A program made the translations under genes and the position numbers. A stretch of 64,000 nucleotides of DNA from Branchiostoma floridae (taxonomy: Eukaryota > Chordata > Leptocardii > Amphioxiformes > Branchiostomatidae), in NCBI RefSeq assembly GCF_000003815.2, contig NC_049980.1, positions 28,452,218 through 28,516,217 on the forward strand. The letters are read 5' to 3'. Shown here in pieces: positions 26,030 to 37,830 of this stretch; the first letter of the stretch is position 1, and each line of letters starts with the position of its first letter. The notes below the pieces were generated by a model. It searched no databases and was not told the origin of the DNA. It saw only the letters and a list, made by a program, of their open reading frames with translations.

Positions 26030-26290
26030 TGTGAGCATTAAGATTGCAAACGACAGCTGAAAATCGGTTATGAGTCTGGACGTTCCTAAGGTCTTTACGC
26101 CGTATGTGAGCGTTAAGGTCGCAATGGGAAGTTGAAAGGGGGTTTTGAAGTGCTGGCGTTGATAAGATGATTACGTTACACGTGAGCATTGTCATTGAGG
26201 TCGAAGCGCGAAGTTGAACCTTGTCTGTAAAGTCTTGGAGTTCGTAAAGTATAAAACTCATTAGGCTGTACGTGAGCAAGAATAACTAAA
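26030..26290. repeat. Degenerate tandem repeat, unit about 75-90 bp
   Basis: gtgagcattaagattgcaaa (about 26032), gtgagcgttaaggtcgcaat (about 26106), a diverged gtgagcattgtc copy (about 26180) and a truncated gtgagcaag (about 26271) mark successive units. Each of the first three is followed by a ga/gc-agttgaa motif. The minus-strand open frame across it (132 codons) has matching internal Leu-Asn-Ala-His-Ile repeats and looks like a by-product. Confidence 0.6.
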
Positions 26291-29080
26291 GCGGCTTTGG
26301 GGGAGACGAAACGTGTAGATAGCGGGTTCAACCATCATCAGATCCCGCGCTGAGGATTCTGACAGTCTCTCATGGACTGAGGTGTCTTGATTACAATGTG
26401 GATAGACTAACCTCAAGTTACTGCGAGGTCACTGCACTTTGGTCGACTCGTACGGGGAGGGCAATTCGCAATTTTCAAGACATCGCCTGGCCGCCATGTG
26501 TTGGAAATCGCGAATCGGCTTATCCCCCTCCAAACAACGCCCACAGAAAGGCCGACAGGGGAGGCTAATACAATGTCACCTGACGATAGATTTACGTACT
26601 GCTACAGGGAACCATTTCCACTGGCTTCTTTGATTAGGGTTTGCCCCATAGAACTTCTGTACATGTTTGTCATAGCCGGGTTTCTGTTCCCTCCGATTTA
26701 TTGCTCGTAGTCATGAATACAGTCCGTGGCAATTCAATGTTAACTCAGTCAATTATAAAACTCCAAGATATTTAGAAGTTTACATCGACATTAGACTGTC
26801 TTCAGCAGTAAACTACCAGCACTTTGGATTTGATGTGCCTCTGTGCTCTGTGTTTTATAGATATTAGGCTTACTACTTATCAATGCCGTCTGGAGAGCAC
26901 GTCGGTGATGAATGTGAAGTTCAACGGTGTTAAAATCCCTTTAATGGGAGACATTCGTCGACCGGTATATTACTTGTATAGGCTTGCCCTGACCCAACTT
27001 TATTGAGGATGAAATCTGCAAGTCAATGTCATTAGTGCAGACGTTGGTCAGTTGTCCTCGTTCCAGAGGTCTAGTATCAACTATACATATCGGAAATAGA
27101 TGTTTCTTCAAAGAGTGCAGCAAAGATTGTTTTTCTATCTTTTGTATCTCCAGATATTAATGGCATATCATTTATGAATTTCTCTGTGCACTTTTATATC
27201 TCTCATAGGTTCAAGTATAGGGTGCGGCAGGTTATTGATGTACGTCTGTATTATAATAGAGAACCGGATCTTTGATAGGAAAACGACTGAGACTAAATCA
27301 AAAGTCGTTGCCAATACAGTAGCTATCGAACCACTTTGTCGCAAATATCGTGTAAAAAGAAAAGAAACGCATTATCTTCACTCACTCACTCACTCACTCA
27401 CGGCCCGTAACCTCAGTGGTCGTAGGGGCTCCCCGACATCCAGTAGTAGTGATAGTAGTTATCTTACACCCTGCTAAAACCTGTGGGGGTAAGGGTATAG
27501 TACATAGGAGCGGCTGGAGTTGTAGTATCACACGCTCGTTCCTCTAAATTTGATCGGAATGGTCATCGCCCTGGTATTCCCTTGTTTCAATGCTTCTCAG
27601 CATTTGTATGATTCGCTATTAGCCTTTAAGGGTTCCGAGCAGCAGCATATGGCCTAACATTCACTTTCATTAAATAAGATAAGTTGAGTCATTCCGTAAC
27701 TCTGATAGTTATCCGTCCAACCGTAGCCATTCCGAAGGTCAGGTTTAATGGCGTTCCGGTTGAAACGATCATGCAGGGGCGTCCAAGGAAGGCGCGGTGG
27801 GCATTACAATTTCCGGCGTGACAGATCGCGTATCATTCATTAATGTGCTGGGGGCTTGAATCGTGATCTCCCCGCGCGGCCTATTTGGACTTGGCAGCGT
27901 TTTCATCGATCGTTCTAAGCCTTCTGAAAGGTTCTGTCATTTACAAATAGTTACTCTTGCCGCGGGCGCTTTGAATCGGGTGGAAACTTGTTAATTGTGT
28001 AAAAGCGTTGCGGAAAATAGGAGCAAACGTTTGCCTCCACAGTAGGTATCGATTGGCCTCACGTATCTAGATGTATTTCGATAATCACGAAGGTAAAAGT
28101 GGCACAAGTATAAGTAAAAGTTGCACCAATTATGATGCGCCACTACCTTACGAAGTTAAAGGGCTGATTCTTCAATAAGACATCAATTCCCATTTGGGGG
28201 TTATCAAAATTGAATTCTTACGTTCGATCAAAAGACGCTGATTTGTCTTTGTACGTTCATTCTACCCTTCTACCTTAAGTGGTAGGCTTAACGACCATTT
28301 CGAGACTAAAGAAACTTACCTATAATGGAATATCTAATGAGTAATAAAGATCTTTGTACATAATTAATGGCTTAATTCCTGGCCAGCTATATATTGACAC
28401 ATTGTGTTTTTATAAGAAATTTGTTGTCCAGTGATTTACCCGCCTAATGAAGTCATTCACGGATATCTAATGCAATTATTGCTGATAATCAAAACCGTTG
28501 CTAATTCAATACAAACCCTTTGCATCAATTCGATTCAGTTACAAGTTGGCTATTCAGGACAAAAAGCCTATCGACTTGCCGAACTTCGATCAGTAAGTAC
28601 AAGATCATTACATGGCTCAACTGGATTCAACAGAAACCGTTATAGCTATCTGAAATAGATGAAACTATGAAAAGACCTTTGGATGAATGTCGAGAGCACT
28701 AGAGGCTCGTTCTCATTTAAATGTCGAAATGCTGTCGCCTGACTTTACGCCTTGATATGGAGAAAATTATAGACAGCATTACTGGTTCCTTCATTTTTCC
28801 ATAACCCCTGTAATGTTTTACAAAAGATGCACCACAACATTCGTATTGGTTGATGGCTAAGAAGGTTATTACAGCCACTGGTCGGATTTCACACCCTAAA
28901 AAATGGCTGTCGCCTGAGAAGAAACGAAGAATTCAAATAGTAGCCAAAAATGTAACAATTCAGTTCCCAGAATAATTGTTCGGCAGGTTAAACCAACTAC
29001 CCAGGCCCTCTGCCCAATCACGTCAGATCGCTCCTGTCAGTGATCTTGGAGGCTGTGTAAGGTGGTTTATGCCTGTCGCC
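26291..29080. other. Gene-poor stretch, nothing recognised
   Basis: A short (TCAC)n run at about 27380-27400. Nothing else recognised on either strand. Confidence 0.35.
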
Positions 29081-29087
29081 AGATTCT

Positions 29088-29462
29088 GTAACAAACGTTA
29101 CTATCACGAGTACGATGGTTGTCACGGTTATATTATCCACGTATAAGACTAGAAATGACCGTTTTTGTGACGCTGTACAGTTTTTCTGACTTCCTAAAGA
29201 AACAAGAAAGGGTTGTTGACTGTTATTTGTATCCCACCTTGCTTAACATAATGTTGTACAGAAATGACTGTAACAAACGTTACCATTGTTCGATGCTGTC
29301 TAAGCTTTCTATTTGACCTGGTGTAAAAAAGCTGCCCACTTTTCAAATGTCCCTTGGGACAAACACTTATACCTAAATTATGTAGTCAATAAGGTATATC
29401 CTTTAGAAGAAAACAGGGTAAAGTCTACTGTTGTAACAAACGTTACCGGTAACGTTTGTTAC
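29088..29462. repeat. Repeated gtaacaaacgttac motif ending in a perfect 30-bp palindrome
   Basis: The 14-mer gtaacaaacgttac occurs at 29088, 29270 and 29433. The third copy is joined to its own reverse complement, making a perfect 30-bp palindrome at 29433-29462 with centre ccgg. The role is unknown. It could be fused termini of a short inverted-repeat element or a binding-site array. Confidence 0.7.
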
Positions 29463-29693
29463 CTGCCCTGTAATGCATTACCAATGGGACCAAAAATAAT
29501 AAGTTGCCATCTTTTGGCTATGGTTAAAAGAGGAATTTTCCTACACAACCAGGTAGTTTTTACTGAAAATAAAGCGGATTTATTTTTCGACCAAAAAAAT
29601 GCCATTTTCGACATTTCATTGAGAACGAGTGTAGAACGGGTGACGCCAGAAAGGAAATGGTAGTCGGGTTTATTATTGATTGATAGTTTAAAT

Positions 29694-29999
29694 GGGAACG
29701 CGTGGCGCAGCGGCAGCATGTTCGGATCTGCACCAAGAGGTCTCGGGTTCGAATCCGGCTGCCGTACCACCGATCTTGTGCCCTTGGGAAAGGCACTTTA
29801 CACGACTTTCCTCACTTTACTCAGGTGAAAATGAGTACTTAGCTTCGGCTTGAGCCGTCCCTCGGATAGGACGTTAAATGGAGGTCCCGTGTATGGGGAG
29901 AGCCACACCCCATGCACGTTAAAGAACCCCCACACGTGCGATGGTGCGGTGTGCGATGGAGCAAACCATTCGGTCTGGAGTTGGTGATTCACTACAAAT
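29694..29999 (+). mobile_element. tRNA-derived SINE, well preserved
   Basis: The head has an A-box-like tggcgcagcggcagc and a B box ggttcgaatcc (29749-29759), ending gccgtacca. The body has gcccttgggaaaggcacttt, actcaggtgaaaatgagtac, ggacgttaaatggagg and caccccatgcacgttaaaga. It is read as a SINE because the tRNA part is followed by a long conserved body shared with the copies at 20.2, 37.7 (reverse) and 43.3 kb. Internal pol III promoter boxes could still drive transcription. Confidence 0.75.
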
Positions 30000-30640
30000 A
30001 GGGGGGGACACGCCCCTAGAAATATGGAGACGGTCCATCTGAATATGAAAATGCAAAAATTTGGAAAATCTTTGATTGCTAACCCCCCTGTACATGCCCC
30101 CTGAAGTTTTTAAGTTGACAATGTACTAAACTAGTATAACCCTATACTACCAAACATGCTTAATGCCTTAGAAATTGTACTTTGGCATCCTTGACAGAAT
30201 ATTTCACTTCAGGAGAGATCATTGTGGATATCTGAACCTCCAAATGTATTTCCCATGCAAATATGGACTATTCCTAATCACCCCCATGGCAAAAATGGAC
30301 TGATCCAAACTCAAAATTGGACGAAACGGACTACAGGTATATTATAGTATAGTCTGTATTCATTTCTACCAATTTTTACACTCAATCGCACAGAGACAGT
30401 TAGCCTTGTAGGATTTTAAAACGCCAGTGGTACTCAAATACTCTGCAAAACAGATTTCGTTGTAGCGAAATGGAGTATCACAAGTTTTCACATACTGAAT
30501 CAGGTCCAGGTTCAGGTCCGGACTTCTGGACCTGAACCAGACCTGCATGAACCTGAACTTTCTGTACCGTTTACTCACCCCTATTAGGCACCCCTGTAGT
30601 TACATGTAACTTATGTTTTATCCTATCAAGAAATAAATAC
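30000..30640. other. No gene recognised
   Basis: Contains short clustered aggtccagg / cctgaacc inverted words at 30503-30560. No gene seen. Confidence 0.35.
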
Positions 30641-30642
30641 TT

Positions 30643-31147
30643 ATGCATGTAGGTGGTGGGAAAGTGGTGTTCCAGCTGAAAAAATTCAGGTTGCGCACTG
30701 CGCTACCTGAATTTAAAATTACGACTTACGTTGCGCCAACCAAAATGCATTTTCAAGTGTGCAAGTGGGTATTTCAAGCACTGTTGCTGCAGGTAAAGAA
30801 TGCAGCCTTCGGGTTTATCTCTAAGGAGATGTTCCAACAGACAAGGAAAGAAGAAGTCTGTAGTGCCATTGTACAAGTGGTAACCACAATTACCAATCTG
30901 AAGTTACAAGGGTACTGAAAAAGAGAAGGGAACCTGGATTGTTTAGACAGTAAAGTAGAGAAGTCAGCAAATGAGGCAGGGTACCAGAGATTCTGATAGC
31001 TTGGAAGAGAAATGAAGAGGAGCTTAAGAAGCAAGGACTCAATGAGAAAGAGATTGCAAACATTACTGTTGATTGGAAGAGAGACAAAGATTTCCAAACC
31101 CTTAAAACCCAAGATGGATCTTTCACATCAGCAGCAGGAGTTGATAT
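30643..31147 (+). pseudogene. Degenerate coding-like fragment, unknown family
   Basis: Two stretches look protein-like but are out of frame with one another. The first (30643-30915, 91 codons) has internal text such as FGFISKEMFQQTRKEE. The second (30978-31147) reads a charged helical segment containing PEILIAWKRNEEELKKQGLN followed by EKEIANITVDWKRDKDFQ, and ends at a consensus donor (GTAAGT at 31148). Stops separate the two, so a single intact exon is not possible. It may be a relic of a transposon-associated or repeated gene family, or one true exon near 31.0-31.15 kb of a gene I cannot complete. No function is assigned. Confidence 0.3.
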
Positions 31148-31404
31148 GTAAGTTTAAAGCTGGCGCAACTCAAGAACACAGCCCTGTCACTACCGATAAC
31201 CACAAAAACTCCCATCTGCGGTCAACCTAAAATTGTACTTGAACAATGTTACACGCCATTGACACCATCAATGAGTGTAAATTTGACTGGTTCTTTTGAT
31301 TCTGTTGTAAATAGATGTACCAATACAACATAGTTGAAATTCAGTATCGCATGCATCTTGCTTACAATGAGAGATATCAGAGCTCGAAATACTACCTGCT
31401 CATA

Positions 31405-31575
31405 CAGGTTAGTACAGCTAAAATTGGAGCTGTGCAGGTATTTCTGGTGTCTACCTGCACCTAACCTGCACTGGTCCATGTACTGGGTATATACAGGTTA
31501 GTGCAGGTAAAATTGGAGCTCTGCAGGTATTTTTGATGTCTACCTGCACCTAACCTGCACTGGTCCCAAATACTA
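31405..31575. repeat. Two tandem 89-bp units rich in CAGGT / ACCTG
   Basis: Units start at caggttagtacag (31405) and caggttagtgcag (31494). Each contains gtctacctgcacctaacctg and ends cactggtcc. A looser cluster of the same words is at 31744-31810 (gtgcaggtaac, gttacctgcagcag). The motif CAGGTA/TACCTG is dense here. Confidence 0.7.
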
Positions 31576-31819
31576 GGTTATTATACATAAACGTCATACG
31601 ATGTAGGTGTACGTGGATTGTTATTAGCTGCATTGAATGTTACCACTACCACCTATATCAAGTAATATTCTATAGAAAAGAAAAAAAATAGCAATGGTTC
31701 CTGAACAATTTTAGTATGAACTATACTTCCAAAATTCAGAGTGGTGCAGGTAACATTTTCCTGGTGCAGGCTATTTTCAAATTGTTACCTGCAGCAGTGC
31801 AGGTACATGTCTGCAGAAA

Positions 31820-33300
31820 AAGTATTTCGAGCCTTGGATATAGTATGTACATTGTACAAGAGAGCTTAGTAGTAGAGAGAACAGTCAACTGTTGCTTTTC
31901 TGTCCATACTTCACGACACATATACAAAAATACTGGTTTTAAGCTTGGCAAAAAACCTGTGTTTTTGTAACCTAGAAACAATGTTTCATTTTGAAGTTGC
32001 CCAATTCCTTGGCATCTAGTCTGTGTAACACAAACTCCGCTGTCCAGGGCTGTAACTGGCCCCTCCCCGCGGCGGATGTAAGCGAGATTTAATCAGGCTA
32101 CTTGGCATCTAGTTTCTGAAAATTTTACCACTATTCTTATTAAGCTAAAGACACTTTGTAGTTGATTTGGGTACTCTTTATTATTCTCAGCACTTGTCGA
32201 ATTACTGCCTTACCGTGACTTCCCTATTTTTGCAAAATAATGGAAATTCGCCCCAATACTTGCTGCCCTGTTGCCATGGCAACCAAGAATATTAAGCCAA
32301 AATCTAATAGAAAGGTATCTTGGAGTGTAATGTATCATTTCATCGCACAAAATGTGCCAAAAGAACTGAAGTAATGCAGTCAGTGCTTGCAGACCTTAGC
32401 AACGTCACACAAGTACATGGCGAGGGGGGTATCCAAACTTCAGGGGGTATGTACAGGGGGGTTAGAGTTTTACAATTGCCTAATTTTTGTGATTTCTGTG
32501 TTTATATAGATCATATCCATATTTAAGGATGCGTATTTCAAAAAGTTTGTACTAATGTCCCCCCCTACTACAAATCACCCGGACGGAGGCCTGGCGAACC
32601 TTCATGTCGTATCGGCCATACGGTGATTTACATCATTCACCATGCTCCGGAGAGGAGATAGGCGCCGCCAGGGGACTAAAATGCCTATTGATACAGCACA
32701 GCATGTTGCGCTGCCCCTACGTCTGATTAATCAGTCTACGGCTAATTAAAAGGCTATGGGACGAATGAAAAAAAATGAGTTTAGATGATCTATCTAATAC
32801 TTGCCGGCAGACATATGGCCTTAATCTCTACCAGGCTTCGCGGATCGTTGGTCAAAAATTAGAAATTGGACACATAGAGGGAATAGGGTGCGAGGGAAAT
32901 CGTACCTACGGAGTGTACCTTTGGCCTGCCGACTCCCCTAGCACACTATTGACAATAAGACATCAATAGCTATATTATTGGAAAATAAGACATCAATGGG
33001 TACACTATAGGGCAAAAAGCTCTTTAACTTGCACCACTTCAACTTTTATAACTACTTCCCCTAGTACACTATTCTCCAATTCCGTCCGTGTCCAAATTTG
33101 CTATTTATTTGCAATTTAAACAACAGTCCACGTAGACTATCAGAGGCTAGTTTGGCCTAGCAGTGACAGGCTATTAGCAGGAATTGACATACCATTAAAT
33201 GTTGTTTTCACTCTTTAAAACAAAATTGACGTCATTACACCATTGCAAACTTTGTACGCTGCATGGAGGTTTAACATGTAGAAAGAGTCATCTTTTACAA
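31820..33300. other. No gene recognised
   Basis: Open frames at 31716-31981 are read on both strands over the same bases and lack motifs. ataagacatcaat is repeated at 32957 and 32983. No exons recognised. Confidence 0.35.
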
Positions 33301-33312
33301 TCGCTTTTTGTT

Positions 33313-33910
33313 AGGATGCAAAACTTTATAGAGAGTATATTGTTTCGAGTACCATCTCTAAAATTTGCAAATTAACGTATATAAGATCGTTGTGAGACTA
33401 TTTCATGGAAAGATTTTTTTTGGTAATCACTTTCTGCTAGGATGCAAAACTTTATAGAGAGGATATTCTTTTTAAGTACTATCAATAATAGTTGCAGATA
33501 GAAGTATAAGATCGTTGTGAGACCATTTCACGTAAAGATTTTTTTGTGATCACTTTCTGCTAGGATGCAAAACTTTATAGAGAGGATATTCTTTTTAAGT
33601 ACAATCCATAACAGTCGCAGATTGAAGTATAAGATCGTTGTGAGACCATTTCACGTAAAGATTTATTTTTTGTGCTCACTTTCTGCTAGGATGCAAAACT
33701 TTATAGCGAGGATATTCTTTTTAAGTACCATCCATAACAGTCGCAGATTGAAGTATAAGATCGTTGTGAGACCATTTCACGTAAAGATTTATCTTCTTTG
33801 TAATCGCTTTCTGCTAGGATGCAAAACTTTATAGAGATCACATTCTTTTAAGTACCATCAATAACATTTGCAGATTGAAGTATAAGATCAATGTGAGACC
33901 ATTTCACGTA
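33313..33910. repeat. Minisatellite, five units of 123-128 bp
   Basis: Units start with aggatgcaaaactttataga at 33313, 33439, 33562, 33688 and 33816. Each continues through attctttttaagtacc, agtataagatcgttgtgaga, ccatttcacgtaaagatt and ctttctgct. The first unit is the most diverged. The 89-codon frame at 33565-33834 simply translates this repeat. This is not CRISPR: the units are contiguous, with no short repeat/unique spacer structure. Confidence 0.9.
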
Positions 33911-36900
33911 GTTGAACAAAACCTGCGCTATTGCCCAGCCGGAACATAAGATAAGACCCATTTGGTTTCATCAGCCAGGACATCACGTATAGCTCACATG
34001 GTGCTGTGAAAAATGATTCACCGCTAATGAGCTGTACAATTTAATTTGCTCCGGACGGACTGGGGTTGGTGGACGTACACGAAGACAATCGGACGGAAAG
34101 TCGAGCAGGTTCGGTGTCCGTACATGCGTGGAAAAGGCATCAGGAGTCATGCAACGTTCGTTGGTTCATTCTTCCGTGCAGACCATTTTAACGCAAAGAG
34201 GCGCGTAGGCCAGCAAATGCCCTTGCCATTTCAGTAGCAGGGTATATTTTTACAAATAGATGTTGCTAGAATTTCCCCTTTAGGTATTTGGGGCACCTCC
34301 ACCTCGTTCAATTTTACGTCACCCTAAGGAGAGTGCAGCCCCAACCGAAATGTCCTGACCGCGGGACTTGAACAGGCGTCTCCATCGTATTGAAACCAAT
34401 CGCCATCCTTGTCTATGTTTAAATCCAAAATATAATCCCCCCTCAGTCTGCGCAGTGAACCTCTCCATGTTGCCACGGCTGCAGAATCCTCAAAAAGATG
34501 AGGTTGGCAGCCTAACCGAAAGAAGAAGCTCAGCTTTGAGGTTGCCACCAGTTGAACCTCAGCTACAGAGACATGCATGTGAAACGGAGCGACGACATAC
34601 AATCATCATCTCAAGAAAATGAATGAAAATACGAACTCAAACAAAGATGCCTCAAAACACGTCTCGCTCATTATACTGGCAAGCGAATATTACCAGGCGT
34701 TGCTCGTCTAATCATCAAAGAATCAATTACTTTAATTTCCATTCTTCAAATAGCACTTAAGATGTAAGAGTGTCGTCCTTTTCAGTTCAAGACTGCAAAT
34801 TGACAGTGATACGGTTCAGGCGCTTCCCTAATTCATGTCCAACCCCGTGGTCTTCTGAGGGCCATCCCCGAGACTTTGATACGAAGAGACGTTATGGAAA
34901 CTGGCATTAAGAGCCCTACAAATGGATTTGGGTGCCCGGTTCCTAATTTCACACCCATCGAGTGTACAGCTTCAATTTCCGTCGTGGATTTTGCTCCGTC
35001 TGAACTTGTTCCATACGCACTGACGTGCCCAGAACAAAGATGTTCTCTGCATAAGCCGCTCGGCACGAATTTCTTTTGCAGTTGCCAAGCGCTTCTTTGA
35101 AAGACTTTGAATGCAGACGGTGTAACTAACATGGTAGCTTTGCATTCCGTCTGGCGGGTGAAGTATCGGCTTTGCAGGGATTTGCGTGAACCACTTATCA
35201 TATACTGGGATGAACGTAAGTGCGCCAGAAAGTAATCACCGTGCGCCATGTTGAGTCTCATGCCATTCACTCTTCAAATGTTTAACCAAGGTTACAAAAA
35301 AAGTATTTGGCTGCTATGAATGAACATTCATGGTACAAGAAATGAAATACGTCAATGTTTAAGTCGAGTGTATGTAGAATATACATACAATGTACAACAA
35401 GAACTGCTACACACAGATCGACACCTACGCACACAGACACGCACACACACGCACGCTAAAGTATACTTGCATAACGTTACCCTTTGCCTCATCTATCTAG
35501 TCTATAATGTCCTTTTCATTGCTCTTCATCCCTCCTTCCCTCTAGGATCCTACGTAATCTATAATAGCAACGTCCACGTCTACCCCGGCGCCGAAAAGAC
35601 TGGATGTCTAATGTTATTGCTATGTGGTATATATTTATCCTGATATTGCAGCCTTTCATACAGGTACCCTTACGTTGATGGCTGTCCTTGAAGGATATCT
35701 ATTCTTACGGCTGCCAAATCTCTGGTGGACGATGTATATGTTTAATGCATCGTCTTCGGAAACTGTTTGGATGGAAGTCTATAAGCATCTCCACACTTAT
35801 GATTAGGTATTGATTAAAGCCACGCGCCCAGTACGTACCCTATTTTAGGAAGGGCTTTCCCTTCAGTGATTATAAGCTGTGTCTAACTTCAAAGCGTAAC
35901 AAATTTTCCAGTGCCTGCTATGAATATGTTTAGTTCGTCAAATTTAAGGTTAAAAGTCATTCATGCTATTACAAGTAACAATAGTCCCTTTTAACAATGA
36001 TGGCAGTCAATCGATCGTCATATGATTGTCCCCTATGTTTCTACCATTTTCTTGCAATTAGCGTCCGACCATGACCTTTCAAGGAAACTTTTACTTTGTT
36101 CTTTGCTTGTGGCACTTTTAACACTTACTTTGGGGTACATCTCTGCCACAGTATCTTTGTCTTAAAAAAAAAAATTAAAGTAAAACTCAATTTACAGATA
36201 AGAGCATCTTGGAAGTACATTCGAAAGACAGCTTTCATCAAGCAATTCCTTCATCAGGATTTCAGTTGAGGTAATGACTAAGCTTTACAGCCTAATTGCT
36301 TGTGTGTCTGATACAGATGTTAGCTACGTGCCGTACCTCACGTCTTTCTGTGACAGCTTGAAGGATAACCACCTTTGGACTGCTAAACGAAGCTGCTCTA
36401 CACCTATATGGCGACAACTTTCCCATTACGCTAGGATACGCAACTGCTATTTAGAGATTACAAGGGTCCGATTCCGAATCATTGGAACAGTGAGATAACA
36501 TTGAGAATGGAGAGGCAGTCTTCTTAACTTTAAAGAGTCGAAATTGTCTCGTCCCGAAGGATGACGCCTTGGCGCCAACGTGTCGTTCACGACATCTCGC
36601 ACCATTAAATCCTGCTCTCAAATGTGCGGCTAGGCTCATTCACGACTTTGGGGACTGTTTTTATCACAGTTTGATGCCCGTGGTTGCTCTTTTTAAACTC
36701 TCACGACGCAATTTTGACAATGAAAATGTCTACCTGTTATTTGTCTTTTGTCATGCTCAGCCAGGGAGTAACGCCTGGGCTTCAAAGTGATAAGAAACTT
36801 TCTCTGTGCACGCAGGTTAATTTCCGTCTCGTAAACGATCGGCGCCATTTAAATCGGTTGGTGCCAGTTCCCGTGCAGTTCTTTCAAAACTGTGATGTTT

Positions 36901-36950
36901 AGCTGTGGGGTTTATATTAGAGTTAACGAATTAGATTTCCTGGCCCAGGC
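33911..36950. other. Gene-poor stretch, nothing recognised
   Basis: The longest frame is minus strand 35270-34833 (145 codons). It has no recognisable motif, no flanking splice pair and no partner exons. A short CA-rich run is at 35429-35452. Otherwise nothing. Confidence 0.35.
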
Positions 36951-37052
36951 TCGAACCTTGGCCGATCCACTTCCATTTTTTTCAGTTCTTCTCTAAACCA
37001 TTTCAACTGTACTGTTGTAAATTTCCAATTAAAGATGTTGCTTTTTATTCGT

Positions 37053-37293
37053 TTGTGTACGTTTGGGTTACGTTTGCGGCATTGCGGGGTTCGAAAAAAT
37101 ACTCAACGAATTTCAGAGATAAAGAACGAATTTTCTTACTTGTTGTGTATTTTGTCGTCTTCTATGCCATACTTTTACGTATTACGCAATATCTGAAATA
37201 TAAAAAATCGGAGAAAATAACAAAACAGTGACGCAGTGAACGAACGCAGCAATGTCGCAAGCGTGTCCCACGTCCGGTGAGAGTGCACCTTAA
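37053..37293. mobile_element. MITE of the second family
   Basis: The left end has gttacgtttgcggcattgcg then gggttcg. The core is cttctatgccatacttttac. The right end has gcagtgaacgaacgcagcaa, tgtcgcaagcgtgtcccacg and tccggtgagag. The termini pair as inverted repeats and match the 18.3 and 19.2 kb copies. Confidence 0.55.
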
Positions 37294-37619
37294 GGCAAAA
37301 CTAGGGGGTTATTGGGACAGTCGTGAAAGTGTCGTACAAACTTCTGTCTTCTGACCGAAATCGGGTGTCGTGGATCCTTGTATGTGATCAGAAGTGTGCG
37401 CTTTGCATTTGGTTGTACATATATTGCCATTCCTGTGTGTTTGTCTGTACCTACTTGTAGACACCAATTTCAACAACTCTACTTGTGAGTCTCTGTAATG
37501 TACTTGTCACAAACCGCCTCGTGGCGTAACACACCAGGTTTGTACTGAGAAGGAGAAACCTCTTTGGTACTCAAGAATACAGGCTGCATATCCAGAAACA
37601 TTTATATCAAACATCCACA

Positions 37620-37830
37620 CACACCAGAATGGTCCCCTATTCTTTTGGATAAGTGCACTTGTCCTCGAAAAAGGGACCTCCACTTAACGTCCTGTCCGAG
37701 GGATGTCCGCAATATGCAGAAGCTATATGCTCATTTTACCTGAGAGGATCGAGGAAATTCGTGTAAAGTTCCTTTTCCAGGGACAAAAGTTTGGAGCATG
37801 TCAGGAGGATTAAAACCCAGCACCCAGAGG
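37620..37830 (-). mobile_element. SINE copy in reverse orientation, diverged
   Basis: Reading the minus strand gives, in order, the degraded tRNA-like head, ctttgtccctggaaaaggaa, cctcaggtaaaatgagcata, tagcttctgca and ccctcggacaggacgttaag. This is the same body order as at 29.69 kb. Confidence 0.55.

Noticed and set aside
25881-26279. 132-codon minus-strand frame with internal repeats
   Set aside because: The internal peptide repeats follow the DNA tandem repeat at 26.03-26.29 kb.
29694-29770. Possible tRNA gene
   Set aside because: Good A and B box words, but the acceptor stem does not close and a SINE body shared with three other loci follows directly.
33313-33910. CRISPR-like array
   Set aside because: The whole 125-bp unit repeats, with no short repeat plus unique spacers.
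34833-35270. 145-codon minus-strand open frame
   Set aside because: One of the longest in the left region, but no motif, no matching splice partners and no sign of codon constraint that I can see. Could be revisited with expression data.
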